Shown here: positions 6,459-12,392 of the stretch, piece after piece
Layout: each line of letters opens with the position of its first letter
Position numbering within the stretch: position 1 is the first letter of the stretch
Source of the DNA: Bacteroidia bacterium
GTDB lineage: Bacteria; Bacteroidota; Bacteroidia; Cytophagales; Cyclobacteriaceae
NCBI GenBank assembly: GCA_016650355.1
Contig: JAENVX010000421.1
Location: forward strand, 1 to 12,392
Direction: 5' to 3'
DNA: 12,392 nucleotides
The notes under the pieces: generated by a model
Seen by the model: only the letters and a program-made list of their open reading frames with translations
What the model was told of the DNA's origin: nothing
The model's database searches: none
Position numbers and translations under genes: made by a program

Positions 6459-7598
6459 ATGAATTTTCAACTTTCCGAAGAACAACTTTCTGTGCAGCAA
6501 GCCGCTCGAGATTTTGCAACGACTGAACTTCTCCCAGGCGTAATAGAGCGGGACACTCACCAGAAATTCCCAAAAGAAATTATAAAGAAAATGGGTGACT
6601 TGGGATTCATGGGCATGATGACCGATCCTAAATACAATGGCGGTGGAATGGACACCATCTCCTATGTGTTGGCCATGGAAGAAATATCCAAAGTCGATGC
6701 CTCTGCCGCAGTAATGATGTCTGTCAATAATTCTCTTGTCTGTTGGCGGCTGGAGCGATTTGGTTCAGAAGAACAAAAAGAAAAGTATTTGAAGAGGCTC
6801 TCCACGGGAGAAGTAATCGGGGCTTTCTGCTTGTCTGAGCCGGAAGCAGGATCGGATGCTACTAGCCAGCGCACAACTGCCGAAGACAAGGGAGATTATT
6901 ATTTAGTGAATGGTACGAAAAACTGGATCACGAATGGAAGTACTGCCAGTGTTTACATGGTCATCGCACAAACACATCCCGAAAAGCGTCATAAAGGAAT
7001 TAATGCATTAATCCTTGAGCGTGGGCAGGAAGGTTTCGTAGTTGGTAAGAAAGAAGATAAGATGGGCATCCGCGGATCAGACACGCACTCATTAATGTTC
7101 TCTGACGTTAAAGTTCCAAAGGCTAATCGCATTGGTGAAGAAGGATTTGGATTTACTTTTGCCATGACCACCTTAAATGGCGGACGAATTGGAATCGCAT
7201 CACAGGCATTAGGTATTGCTGCTGGTGCTTACGAGCTGGCGCTGAAATATTCTAAAGAAAGGAAAGCCTTTGGTAAAAATCTTTCTGAACACCAGGCTAT
7301 TCAATTCAAGTTAGCCGACATGGCTACAAAAATTGACGCAGCACGTCTTCTCATCTTACAAGCTGCCTACCTGAAAGACCAGAAAAAAGATTTTGTTAAA
7401 GCTGCAGCTATGGCAAAACTATTTGCGTCTCAAATTGCACAGGAGGTAACATCGGAAGCCGTTCAAATTCACGGAGGATACGGTTATGTAAAAGAGTTTC
7501 ATGTTGAACGGATGATGCGCGATGCAAAAATCACCCAGATTTATGAAGGGACCTCGGAAATCCAGCGAATGGTTATTTCACGGGAACTCCTAAGATAA
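6459..7598 (+). CDS. Acyl-CoA dehydrogenase, short-chain (butyryl-CoA dehydrogenase-like)
   Basis: This FAD enzyme oxidises acyl-CoA to trans-2-enoyl-CoA and passes electrons to ETF in fatty acid or branched-chain amino acid breakdown. From the ATG at 6459 it has 379 residues, the usual length. The N-terminal helical domain begins FQLSEEQLSVQQAARDF. FAFCLSEPEAGSD-type FAD/substrate motifs follow (GAFCLSEPEAGSD, 121-133), then WITNG (156-160), RERKAFGK-like SKERKAFGK (265-273), QIHGGYGY (336-343) and IYEGTSEIQR (361-370). Glu363 in this last motif is in the place of the catalytic base of short- and medium-chain enzymes. The frame is open 67 codons further upstream, but that part overlaps the metallopeptidase gene and spans the terminator, so it is not used. 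Exact chain-length preference cannot be read from sequence. It faces the lpxL-like gene, with only 17 bp between the stops. Confidence 0.93.
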   Translation: MNFQLSEEQLSVQQAARDFATTELLPGVIERDTHQKFPKEIIKKMGDLGFMGMMTDPKYNGGGMDTISYVLAMEEISKVDASAAVMMSVNNSLVCWRLERFGSEEQKEKYLKRLSTGEVIGAFCLSEPEAGSDATSQRTTAEDKGDYYLVNGTKNWITNGSTASVYMVIAQTHPEKRHKGINALILERGQEGFVVGKKEDKMGIRGSDTHSLMFSDVKVPKANRIGEEGFGFTFAMTTLNGGRIGIASQALGIAAGAYELALKYSKERKAFGKNLSEHQAIQFKLADMATKIDAARLLILQAAYLKDQKKDFVKAAAMAKLFASQIAQEVTSEAVQIHGGYGYVKEFHVERMMRDAKITQIYEGTSEIQRMVISRELLR

Positions 7599-7615
7599 GT
7601 TTTCATGGAAACATA

Positions 7616-8494
7616 TTATTGTATGGAGGGGCGCTTATGCTTCCAGCGTTTGTGACTCCACAGCCAATATTCAGGTTGCTTTAAAATATCCAGCTCAAGC
7701 AATCGCGTAGCCTTCTCAATTATTTCTCCCTGAGTAGTTTGGTTTGGCAGATCCGTTATGTTTTCAAACTCGAAAGAATAATACCCTCTTTTTTCTTTGT
7801 TGATCCTGCAAAAAACAACCGGATAGTTATATTCCTTGGCATACTTCTCAACGCCAAAAAGTACTCCTGTATCTTGATTCAAAAAGGTCATCCAGTGGCA
7901 TTTATCAGCAAATGGGGGAGATTGATCTATCCCAAATATGGTGGCCGTCAAATTATTTTTTTCAGAATCAAAAACTTGCTTTACAATTTTGGTTGATATC
8001 ATCCATAGCCCATACTTGCTACGAGTCACCCTCATTTTTTCATCAAAGTATTTACTGGTAAAAGGCTTGTAAATCCCAATGGCCCGATGCTTGATCATAG
8101 AAGCAATGGCAACCGCAAACAATTCCCAATTGTTGTAGTGACCTCCTGCGATAATCACACTCTTTCTTTGATCAAAGAAATCATTAATTACTTCCGGATT
8201 TTTTAGGATCATTCTATTACGAACTTCTCTTTCGGAAATGGTAAATACTTTCAGACTCTCCAGCGTGAGGTCACAAAAGTGCCGAAAGTATTTTTTTGCT
8301 ATCTCAATATGTTCAGCATTGGTCTTTTCCGGAAACGAGTTTTTAATGTTTTGAAGAACAACTTTCTTCCGGTATCCAACCATGTAATAGATAACATAAT
8401 ACATTACGTCTGAAAGCCCATACAGAATTGGATAGGGCAATACTGAAACTGGAATGATCAAACCATAATAGAAAAGATTATTAAGAAAATTCAT
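7616..8494 (-). CDS. Lysophospholipid/lipid A acyltransferase, LpxL/HtrB family
   Basis: This 292-residue inner-membrane acyltransferase would add a secondary acyl chain to the Kdo-lipid A precursor or a related lipid. It has an N-terminal hydrophobic anchor (about 8-40). The catalytic HX4E motif GGHYNNWE places His119 and Glu124 as the dyad. The conserved end is PEYWLWSHKRWKHKRP, the family's W-x-H-x-RWK signature. Length is slightly below the roughly 300-310 of E. coli LpxL, which is normal for Bacteroidota. It lies 30 bp downstream of the GGGPS-family gene on the same strand and is probably co-transcribed, putting two lipid enzymes in one unit. No terminator hairpin is visible in the 17 bp to the convergent acyl-CoA dehydrogenase. 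Acyl donor and exact acceptor cannot be told from sequence. Confidence 0.92.
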   Translation of the reverse strand: MNFLNNLFYYGLIIPVSVLPYPILYGLSDVMYYVIYYMVGYRKKVVLQNIKNSFPEKTNAEHIEIAKKYFRHFCDLTLESLKVFTISEREVRNRMILKNPEVINDFFDQRKSVIIAGGHYNNWELFAVAIASMIKHRAIGIYKPFTSKYFDEKMRVTRSKYGLWMISTKIVKQVFDSEKNNLTATIFGIDQSPPFADKCHWMTFLNQDTGVLFGVEKYAKEYNYPVVFCRINKEKRGYYSFEFENITDLPNQTTQGEIIEKATRLLELDILKQPEYWLWSHKRWKHKRPSIQ

Positions 8495-8524
8495 GAGGTC
8501 GCAAAAAATGAAGAGAAGCTAAAA

Positions 8525-9289
8525 TTATTTTCTTGCTTCTATACCTTGGTTCCAGTCGTATACCTTATCAGAAATTTCAATGAGGATATCGGGATCTTTT
8601 TCAAGGGCGTTTCCAATAACAATCATGTCGGCACCTGCCTCCAGTGCGGCCAATGCTTTTGCAGAGGAATTTAATCCGCCACCAATAATTAGTGGGGTAT
8701 TCACAGCTTTTCTAACTGCACTTATCATTTTGGTGTTTACTTCTCTTTCTGCTCCACTTCCAGCGTCAAGATAAATAAGTTGCAATCCCAACATTTCTCC
8801 AGCCAACGCAGTGCACGCAGCAAGTGAATATTTGTCTTCGGGTATCGGAGTTGTGTTACTAACATACGCCACGGAGGTAATCTTACCTGAATTGATAAGC
8901 ATATACCCTGTGGGCATTACTTCAATCTTATTGTTCTTGAGAATAGGGGCAGCTACCACATGCTGGCCTATTAATAAATCAGGATTACGACCTGAAATAA
9001 GCGATAAAAATAATATGGCATCCGCTCCCGGATCAAGCTGCATTGAATTCCCAGGGAATAAAATAACAGGTATTCCCACTTGCTCCTTAATCTGATTTAC
9101 AACCTCTGAAAGGTTGGTTGTTGTGATTAGGCTCCCACCTACAAAGAAAAAGTCTATGCAGTTTTCACTGGCAAGATTAATCAAGTGGTTAAGACGAACT
9201 GGATCCTCTGCTTTGTCAGGATCGATTAGAACTGCAATGGATTTTTTACCAATGCGATGGCGTTCTTTTAAAATATCAAGAATTTTCAT
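8525..9289 (-). CDS. Geranylgeranylglyceryl phosphate synthase family protein (GGGPS/PcrB-like)
   Basis: Members of this TIM-barrel prenyltransferase family attach a polyprenyl diphosphate to sn-glycerol-1-phosphate, the first ether-bond step of archaeal lipids. Relatives occur in Bacillota (PcrB) and Bacteroidota. The 254-residue product has LIDPDK (21-26, strand 1), FFVGGSLI (48-55), LFPGN (77-81), YLDAGSGA (173-180) and GGGLNSS (203-209) followed by ADMIVIGN (220-227); the last three form the glycerol-phosphate-binding loops. All motifs look intact, so activity is likely. Prenyl chain length is not readable by eye. The start at 9289 overlaps the upstream small membrane-protein gene by 14 bp, and lpxL-type acyltransferase follows 30 bp later. 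No sn-glycerol-1-phosphate dehydrogenase is in the window. Confidence 0.93.
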   Translation of the reverse strand: MKILDILKERHRIGKKSIAVLIDPDKAEDPVRLNHLINLASENCIDFFFVGGSLITTTNLSEVVNQIKEQVGIPVILFPGNSMQLDPGADAILFLSLISGRNPDLLIGQHVVAAPILKNNKIEVMPTGYMLINSGKITSVAYVSNTTPIPEDKYSLAACTALAGEMLGLQLIYLDAGSGAEREVNTKMISAVRKAVNTPLIIGGGLNSSAKALAALEAGADMIVIGNALEKDPDILIEISDKVYDWNQGIEARK

Positions 9290-9659
9290 CCTTCGTTTTC
9301 CTAGACTCTAAATATTCCATCAACATGTCTTTTGCAAAATCCAAAAGGATCAGGGATCCCTGGCTTATCACCCGGTCACCTAGTTGCGAGATAAAAGCAG
9401 ATACTGAAGATTCCGAGTCTTCTTCCTCCTCCTCACTTTCTCCGTTTTTATCCTTTGCTTTCTTGCGCCTGGTTTTTGTTAATTGGCTAATTGTAAAATA
9501 AGTAAGCGCCAATGCACCCCCAATTATTACAGCATTTTTTAATACTTGCTCAGTTTTATCCGAGATAGCCTTAACTTCTTTTTCTAATTCTCTCTTGTGC
9601 CGATCGCTGGTCTCAATGAGTTTTCTCTTTTCGGGGTCTTGTGTTTCCAACAATTCCAT
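9276..9659 (-). CDS. Hypothetical small membrane protein with acidic cytoplasmic-type linker
   Basis: This 127-residue protein belongs to no family I recognise with confidence. It has an N-terminal charged helix (about 8-40, heptad-like with many Lys and Glu), one transmembrane helix (about 43-61) and a basic patch RRKK (64-67). An acidic run (about 74-82, mostly Glu) follows, then a C-terminal amphipathic/hydrophobic segment (about 85-118). This layout resembles small envelope-stress proteins of the DUF883/YtxH kind, but no diagnostic motif confirms it. It overlaps the GGGPS gene by 14 bp and lies 67 bp after the HolX-like gene, so the three probably form one unit. A function in membrane organisation is a guess from context. 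Confidence 0.7.
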   Translation of the reverse strand: MELLETQDPEKRKLIETSDRHKRELEKEVKAISDKTEQVLKNAVIIGGALALTYFTISQLTKTRRKKAKDKNGESEEEEEDSESSVSAFISQLGDRVISQGSLILLDFAKDMLMEYLESRKTKDENS

Positions 9660-9726
9660 ATTTGATATTACGTTCAGTAGCTATTAATTGTCAAAATAAA
9701 GAGAGGCAATGAAGAATATTGGTATA

Positions 9727-10095
9727 CTATTTAGGCTCCCTACGTTTGATTAACTCTATTAATTCCTTTTGGCAAACTTTAAGAACACTTTTTCGAAGGA
9801 TCATAAATACCGCAAAGCCTACCAGGTAAAGCCCGGCTACAATGCTATAGCCAGCATAGCTTTTATCGAAATATTGGTTTAAAAAATGTGCCAACCCAAT
9901 GCTAAAAAAAACCATGAACATGAAACCAAAGAAAAAAAAGATACCAAAAATCATTGCGTTGGCCAACGTTTTAGCAACGTCCTCCTTGATTTCGATTTTT
10001 AGCAATTCAATCCGCGCTTCCATGAAGCCTGTAATGTGATTGAACAATCCATCAAGCCTAAGAAACTTAAAAATTGATTCTGTTAATTTTTCCAT
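9727..10095 (-). CDS. Phage-holin-like small membrane protein (Hol_X / PF07332-like)
   Basis: This 122-residue protein has an N-terminal amphipathic region, then two strongly hydrophobic helices (about 42-66 and 80-98) separated by a short loop, and a basic tail ending in KRREPK. It fits the bacterial 'phage holin family' (Hol_X-like) of chromosomal small membrane proteins. These are not evidence of a phage, and none of its neighbours is a phage gene. A GTG at 10107 extends the frame by four residues. The ATG at 10095 is preferred because it is a standard start and the added residues carry no motif. It is followed by another one-helix membrane protein and by GGGPS. Exact role unknown. Confidence 0.78.
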   Translation of the reverse strand: MEKLTESIFKFLRLDGLFNHITGFMEARIELLKIEIKEDVAKTLANAMIFGIFFFFGFMFMVFFSIGLAHFLNQYFDKSYAGYSIVAGLYLVGFAVFMILRKSVLKVCQKELIELIKRREPK

Positions 10096-10166
10096 AAATC
10101 TTGCCACTAATATACTATAAATGATTGAGCGTTAAGATGATGTTTCGAGCAAAACTCAACAAATTT

Positions 10167-11369
10167 CTATTTTCTTAAAACCATAAACTCCAACTCTTTT
10201 ACTGCCATCCATGCCATCAGTCCGGGGCCGATCTTCAATGCATCTTCATCAATGTCAAACGTAGATGTATGAACATAGGATGTAATTCCTTTCGCTTCAT
10301 TGCGCGTACCCAATCTGTAAAAGGAAGCAGGGATTATTTGCGAATAATAAGCAAAATCCTCTGAGGCCAAAGTGATATCTATATCAACCACATTCTCCTT
10401 ACCAACATAATCAACAGCGGCCTCCTTAATTCTTTGTGTAAGCTCTGGATTATTTTCTAAATAGGGATAGCCTTTTGATATTTCAACTTCACACCGTCCA
10501 CCCATACCTTCCGCTATGCTTTCCGCCATTTTTTTAATTTTTTGAAGGCCCGACTCGCGCCACTTCTCATTCATCGCTCGGAACGTTCCGGCAATGTTCA
10601 CTTCATTAGGAATAATGTTGGTTGCTCCCTGACCGATAATATTTCCGAATGTTAATACCGTTGGCTGGCGTGGGTTTGCGTTCCTGCTGACGATCTGTTG
10701 TAAAGCAATAATAATGTGAGAAGATATCAGGATCGGATCGATGCAAACATCGGGTGCAGCGCCATGGCCCCCTTTGCCAATTACTTTTAAATAGATTTCA
10801 TCTGCGCTTGCCATGTACATCCCTTCGCGGAAGCCAATCTTACCTACTGGTAGCAATGGGAAAACATGTTGGCCAATAATGCCTGTTGGCCTTGGGTTTT
10901 CTAATGCTCCATCGCGAATCATATATGAAGCACCTCCTGGGTTCTTTTCTTCGCCTGGCTGAAAGAGCAACCGTACCGTCCCTTCAAACTTATCTTTTAT
11001 TTCATCCAATATTTTTGCTGTTCCAACCAGCGATGAGGTATGAACATCATGGCCACAGGCATGCATGACTCCAGAGACCTTTGATTTATACGGGACATCT
11101 GACGTTTCCAAAATAGGAAGCGCATCCATATCGGCACGCAAGGCAATCGTACTTTTTGTATGATTTTTCCCTTTTATCTCTACTAACAATCCTGTTGTTG
11201 CAACTTGGGTTGATTCAATGCCAAAAGAACCTAATTGATCAGCGATATACTTTACTGTGTTGAATTCCTTATACGACAATTCCGGGTTGGCATGCAAATG
11301 TCTCCGCAACTCAACAATTTGCTGGCTATATTTTTCTGATAAAGACTTGATCGTACTAAGAAGGATCAT
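10167..11369 (-). CDS. M20D-type metal-dependent amidohydrolase (N-acyl-amino acid / hippurate hydrolase-like)
   Basis: This 400-residue cytoplasmic peptidase-like enzyme would release an amino acid from an N-acyl derivative; the particular acyl group is not readable. Catalytic-domain motifs are RADMDALPI (78-86), MHACGHDVHT (102-111), FQPGEE (136-141), GQHVFP (166-171) and SEDFAYY (336-342), with a final His367 in HTSTFD. Cys105, His107, Glu141, His168 and His367 match the two-metal ligand set of the amidohydrolase (M20D) branch; Glu140 is the expected catalytic base. The dimerisation domain lies between, with GGHGAAPD (200-207) and GQGATNIIPNEV (246-257). No signal peptide is seen. The ATG at 11369 gives the normal family start. 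It leads the minus-strand block and is separated from the HolX-like gene by about 70 bp without a visible terminator. Confidence 0.93.
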   Translation of the reverse strand: MILLSTIKSLSEKYSQQIVELRRHLHANPELSYKEFNTVKYIADQLGSFGIESTQVATTGLLVEIKGKNHTKSTIALRADMDALPILETSDVPYKSKVSGVMHACGHDVHTSSLVGTAKILDEIKDKFEGTVRLLFQPGEEKNPGGASYMIRDGALENPRPTGIIGQHVFPLLPVGKIGFREGMYMASADEIYLKVIGKGGHGAAPDVCIDPILISSHIIIALQQIVSRNANPRQPTVLTFGNIIGQGATNIIPNEVNIAGTFRAMNEKWRESGLQKIKKMAESIAEGMGGRCEVEISKGYPYLENNPELTQRIKEAAVDYVGKENVVDIDITLASEDFAYYSQIIPASFYRLGTRNEAKGITSYVHTSTFDIDEDALKIGPGLMAWMAVKELEFMVLRK

Positions 11370-11389
11370 TGCATTAATAAAACAATTTA

Positions 11390-11397
11390 CAAAGGTA
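11390..11397 (-). promoter_or_regulatory. Candidate -7 element for the M20 amidohydrolase gene
   Basis: On the minus strand this reads TACCTTTG, an exact TAnnTTTG match, 20 bp before the start codon at 11369. No TTTG is visible at the -33 position, so the call rests on the -7 box alone. Confidence 0.4.
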
Positions 11398-11415
11398 TTG
11401 AATATGTTTTGATTC

Positions 11416-11455
11416 GCGAGCCACCTGTTTTCCGAGCAATAGGTATAAGGCTCGC
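11416..11455. repeat. Inverted repeat able to form a bulged hairpin in the divergent intergenic region
   Basis: GCGAGCC (11416-11422) pairs perfectly with GGCTCGC (11449-11455). An inner ACCT (11423-11426) pairs with AGGT (11441-11444), leaving a 4-nt bulge (11445-11448). A second CGAGC at 11433-11437 could compete for the same GCTCG (11450-11454). There is no T run on either strand, so it is not a classic terminator. It lies in the 229-bp gap (11370-11598) between divergent genes. Confidence 0.45.
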
Positions 11456-11533
11456 TAAGGATTAAAGAAATTTTACTCTTCTATTGCCCTTTTCGCAATC
11501 AGATGAAAAACACAAAGGGTTAGATCTCTCTCC

Positions 11534-11552
11534 CAAAACAAATTTTGTTTTG
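11534..11552. repeat. Perfect 9-bp inverted repeat upstream of the DUF1080 gene
   Basis: CAAAACAAA and TTTGTTTTG form a perfect palindrome around one central T, ending 46 bp before the DUF1080 start. Its right arm supplies TTTTG, which could be a -33 element for TATTAG at 11569-11574 (spacer 16 nt, short for Bacteroidota). It may therefore be an operator overlapping a promoter, though low-complexity A/T sequence makes chance palindromes more likely. The nearby ATTGC/GCAAT hairpin (11483-11499) is weaker. Confidence 0.4.
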
Positions 11553-11598
11553 CAATCTTATCAACTGATATTAGCCGCTCTTTTTTAACAATAATACC

Positions 11599-12369
11599 AT
11601 GAAAATTATCAAACTATTTCTCGTCTTCATTGTGCTAACGATTGCATATAGTAGTCTTTACGCACAGGAAGCCAAAACGCTTACGTTGGAAGACATGTCC
11701 GACTTCAAACCGCAAGCGGGCAATTGGCAAATTGTGGGCGATGTAACAATGAATCCCAATATTGATATTCATCCTCCAAAAGTAGTGGCACCGGTAGAAC
11801 AGAAAAAGAAAGGCAAGAGAGTAAAAGAACAACCAGCCGCTGAGCATCCAAAGGCTGTGTCGTTTTCGGCAGGCAAGGGAATTTTACTGAACCTAAACGA
11901 TGAAACTAGTAAAGATAATTTGATAACCACTTTTGAGCATGGCGACATCGAACTTGAATTAGAAGTAATGATTCCGAAGGGATCAAACTCCGGAATTTAT
12001 TTGCAAGGCCGTTATGAGGTTCAATTACTGGACAGCTGGGGTGTAAAGGATCCAGCCTATTCTGATATAGGTGGAATTTACCGCAATTGGGAAACTGAAA
12101 AGGGGAAAATCTATATGGGCAAAGCACCAATCACCAATCCCGCGAAAGCACCTGGTCTTTGGCAAAAATTCAAAATCTCATTCCGTGCCCCAAAGTTTAA
12201 TGCATCGGGTGAAAAAATTGCAAACGCTAAATTTGTTTCAGTCGAACTCAATGGAGTAAAAATACATGACAACGTAGAGGTGCCATTACCAACTGGTGGC
12301 CCTGTCCACAACAATGAGAAACCTACCGGTCCTTTGATGATACAGGGGGATCACGGCCCGGTTGCGTTT
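11599..12369 (+). CDS. Secreted DUF1080 (3-keto-disaccharide hydrolase domain) protein, 3' end missing
   Basis: A Sec signal peptide (1-22, cleavage after YAQ or just before it) leads into a single DUF1080 domain, a concanavalin-like beta sandwich related to GH16 and seen in sugar-glycoside hydrolases. Hallmarks are NSGIYLQGRYEVQLLDS (130-146), SDIGGIYR (155-162), GLWQKFKISFRAPKF (186-200), VELNGVKIHDN (215-225) and GPLMIQGDHGPVAF (244-257). A lysine-rich insert (about 62-86) interrupts the early domain. Genuine coding sequence ends at Phe257. The family normally continues with FRNI-type residues, but here the frame runs into adapter sequence that adds LSLIHI and a TGA. The true C-terminus is therefore unknown. 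It is divergent from the M20 gene and probably has its own promoter. It is likely periplasmic; the substrate is not inferable. Confidence 0.87.
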
Positions 12370-12392
12370 CTGTCTCTTATACACATCTGACG
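12370..12392 (+). other. Sequencing-library transposon adapter (mosaic end plus adapter start), not genomic
   Basis: Bases 12370-12388 read CTGTCTCTTATACACATCT, identical to the engineered 19-bp Tn5 mosaic end. They are followed by GACG, the first bases of the tagmentation read-2 adapter. This is an untrimmed read end at a contig end. The first C could also belong to the genome. Confidence 0.95.

Noticed and set aside
7599..7615. Bidirectional terminator between the convergent acyl-CoA dehydrogenase and acyltransferase genes
   Set aside because: Only a 5-bp stem (GTTTT/GAAAC with a wobble) can form and no T run follows, so it is too weak to call.
8580..9311. Three open frames of 64-94 codons on the plus strand
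   Set aside because: They lie antisense within the GGGPS-family gene and its upstream neighbour, and look like shadows of those genes.
9727..10107. Phage remnant, because of the holin-like protein
   Set aside because: No lysin, tail, integrase or other phage gene is nearby. Hol_X-like proteins are common chromosomal proteins in Bacteroidota.
12370..12388. A native Tn5/IS50 end marking a mobile element
   Set aside because: The 19 bases are the engineered hybrid mosaic end, not the natural outer or inner end, and are followed by adapter bases at the window's end. No transposase is present.

Overview
This window looks like core chromosome of a member of the Bacteroidota, most likely of the Cytophagales type. 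The evidence is gene content and order: a DUF4270 lipoprotein between a short GT5-type 'glycogen synthase' and glmS, a bacterial GGGPS-family gene, a HolX-like small membrane protein, and several matches to the Bacteroidota -7 promoter motif TAnnTTTG. The DNA is moderately AT-rich throughout. I see no transposase, phage, CRISPR, tRNA or rRNA gene. The placement is inferred from protein families and promoter style, not from a marker gene.

Left part (1-2855, minus strand): a very tight operon reads right to left, from a truncated GT5 N-terminal-domain protein to a DUF4270 lipoprotein to glmS (cut by the window edge). The first two genes overlap by 17 bp and the last two are 2 bp apart. A 120-bp divergent control region (2856-2975) separates it from the plus-strand operon panC-panD-flippase-like membrane protein-rfaE2-YugP-like metallopeptidase (2976-6351). 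Those genes overlap or nearly touch, and the operon ends at a clear intrinsic terminator (6401-6428). An acyl-CoA dehydrogenase gene (6459-7598) follows as its own unit.

Right part: a minus-strand block (11369 down to 7616) reads M20 amidohydrolase, HolX-like membrane protein, small acidic membrane protein, GGGPS-family prenyltransferase, LpxL-type acyltransferase. A 229-bp divergent intergenic region with two inverted-repeat structures separates it from a secreted DUF1080 protein at the right edge. The last 23 bases (12370-12392) are not genomic. They match the transposon mosaic-end/adapter sequence used in tagmentation libraries, so the DUF1080 gene is truncated and its apparent stop codon lies in the adapter.

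Functional theme: much of the window serves the cell envelope. It covers amino-sugar supply (GlmS), heptose activation (RfaE2), lipid A acylation (LpxL), a lipid-handling membrane protein, an archaeal-like ether-lipid precursor enzyme (GGGPS) and a surface lipoprotein. Pantothenate/CoA synthesis (PanC, PanD) and fatty acid oxidation (acyl-CoA dehydrogenase) are also present. I found no convincing new multi-gene system. The most useful observations are the adapter artefact, the GT5 protein lacking its signature motif and its second domain, the GGGPS/small-membrane-protein neighbourhood, and the two divergent control regions.
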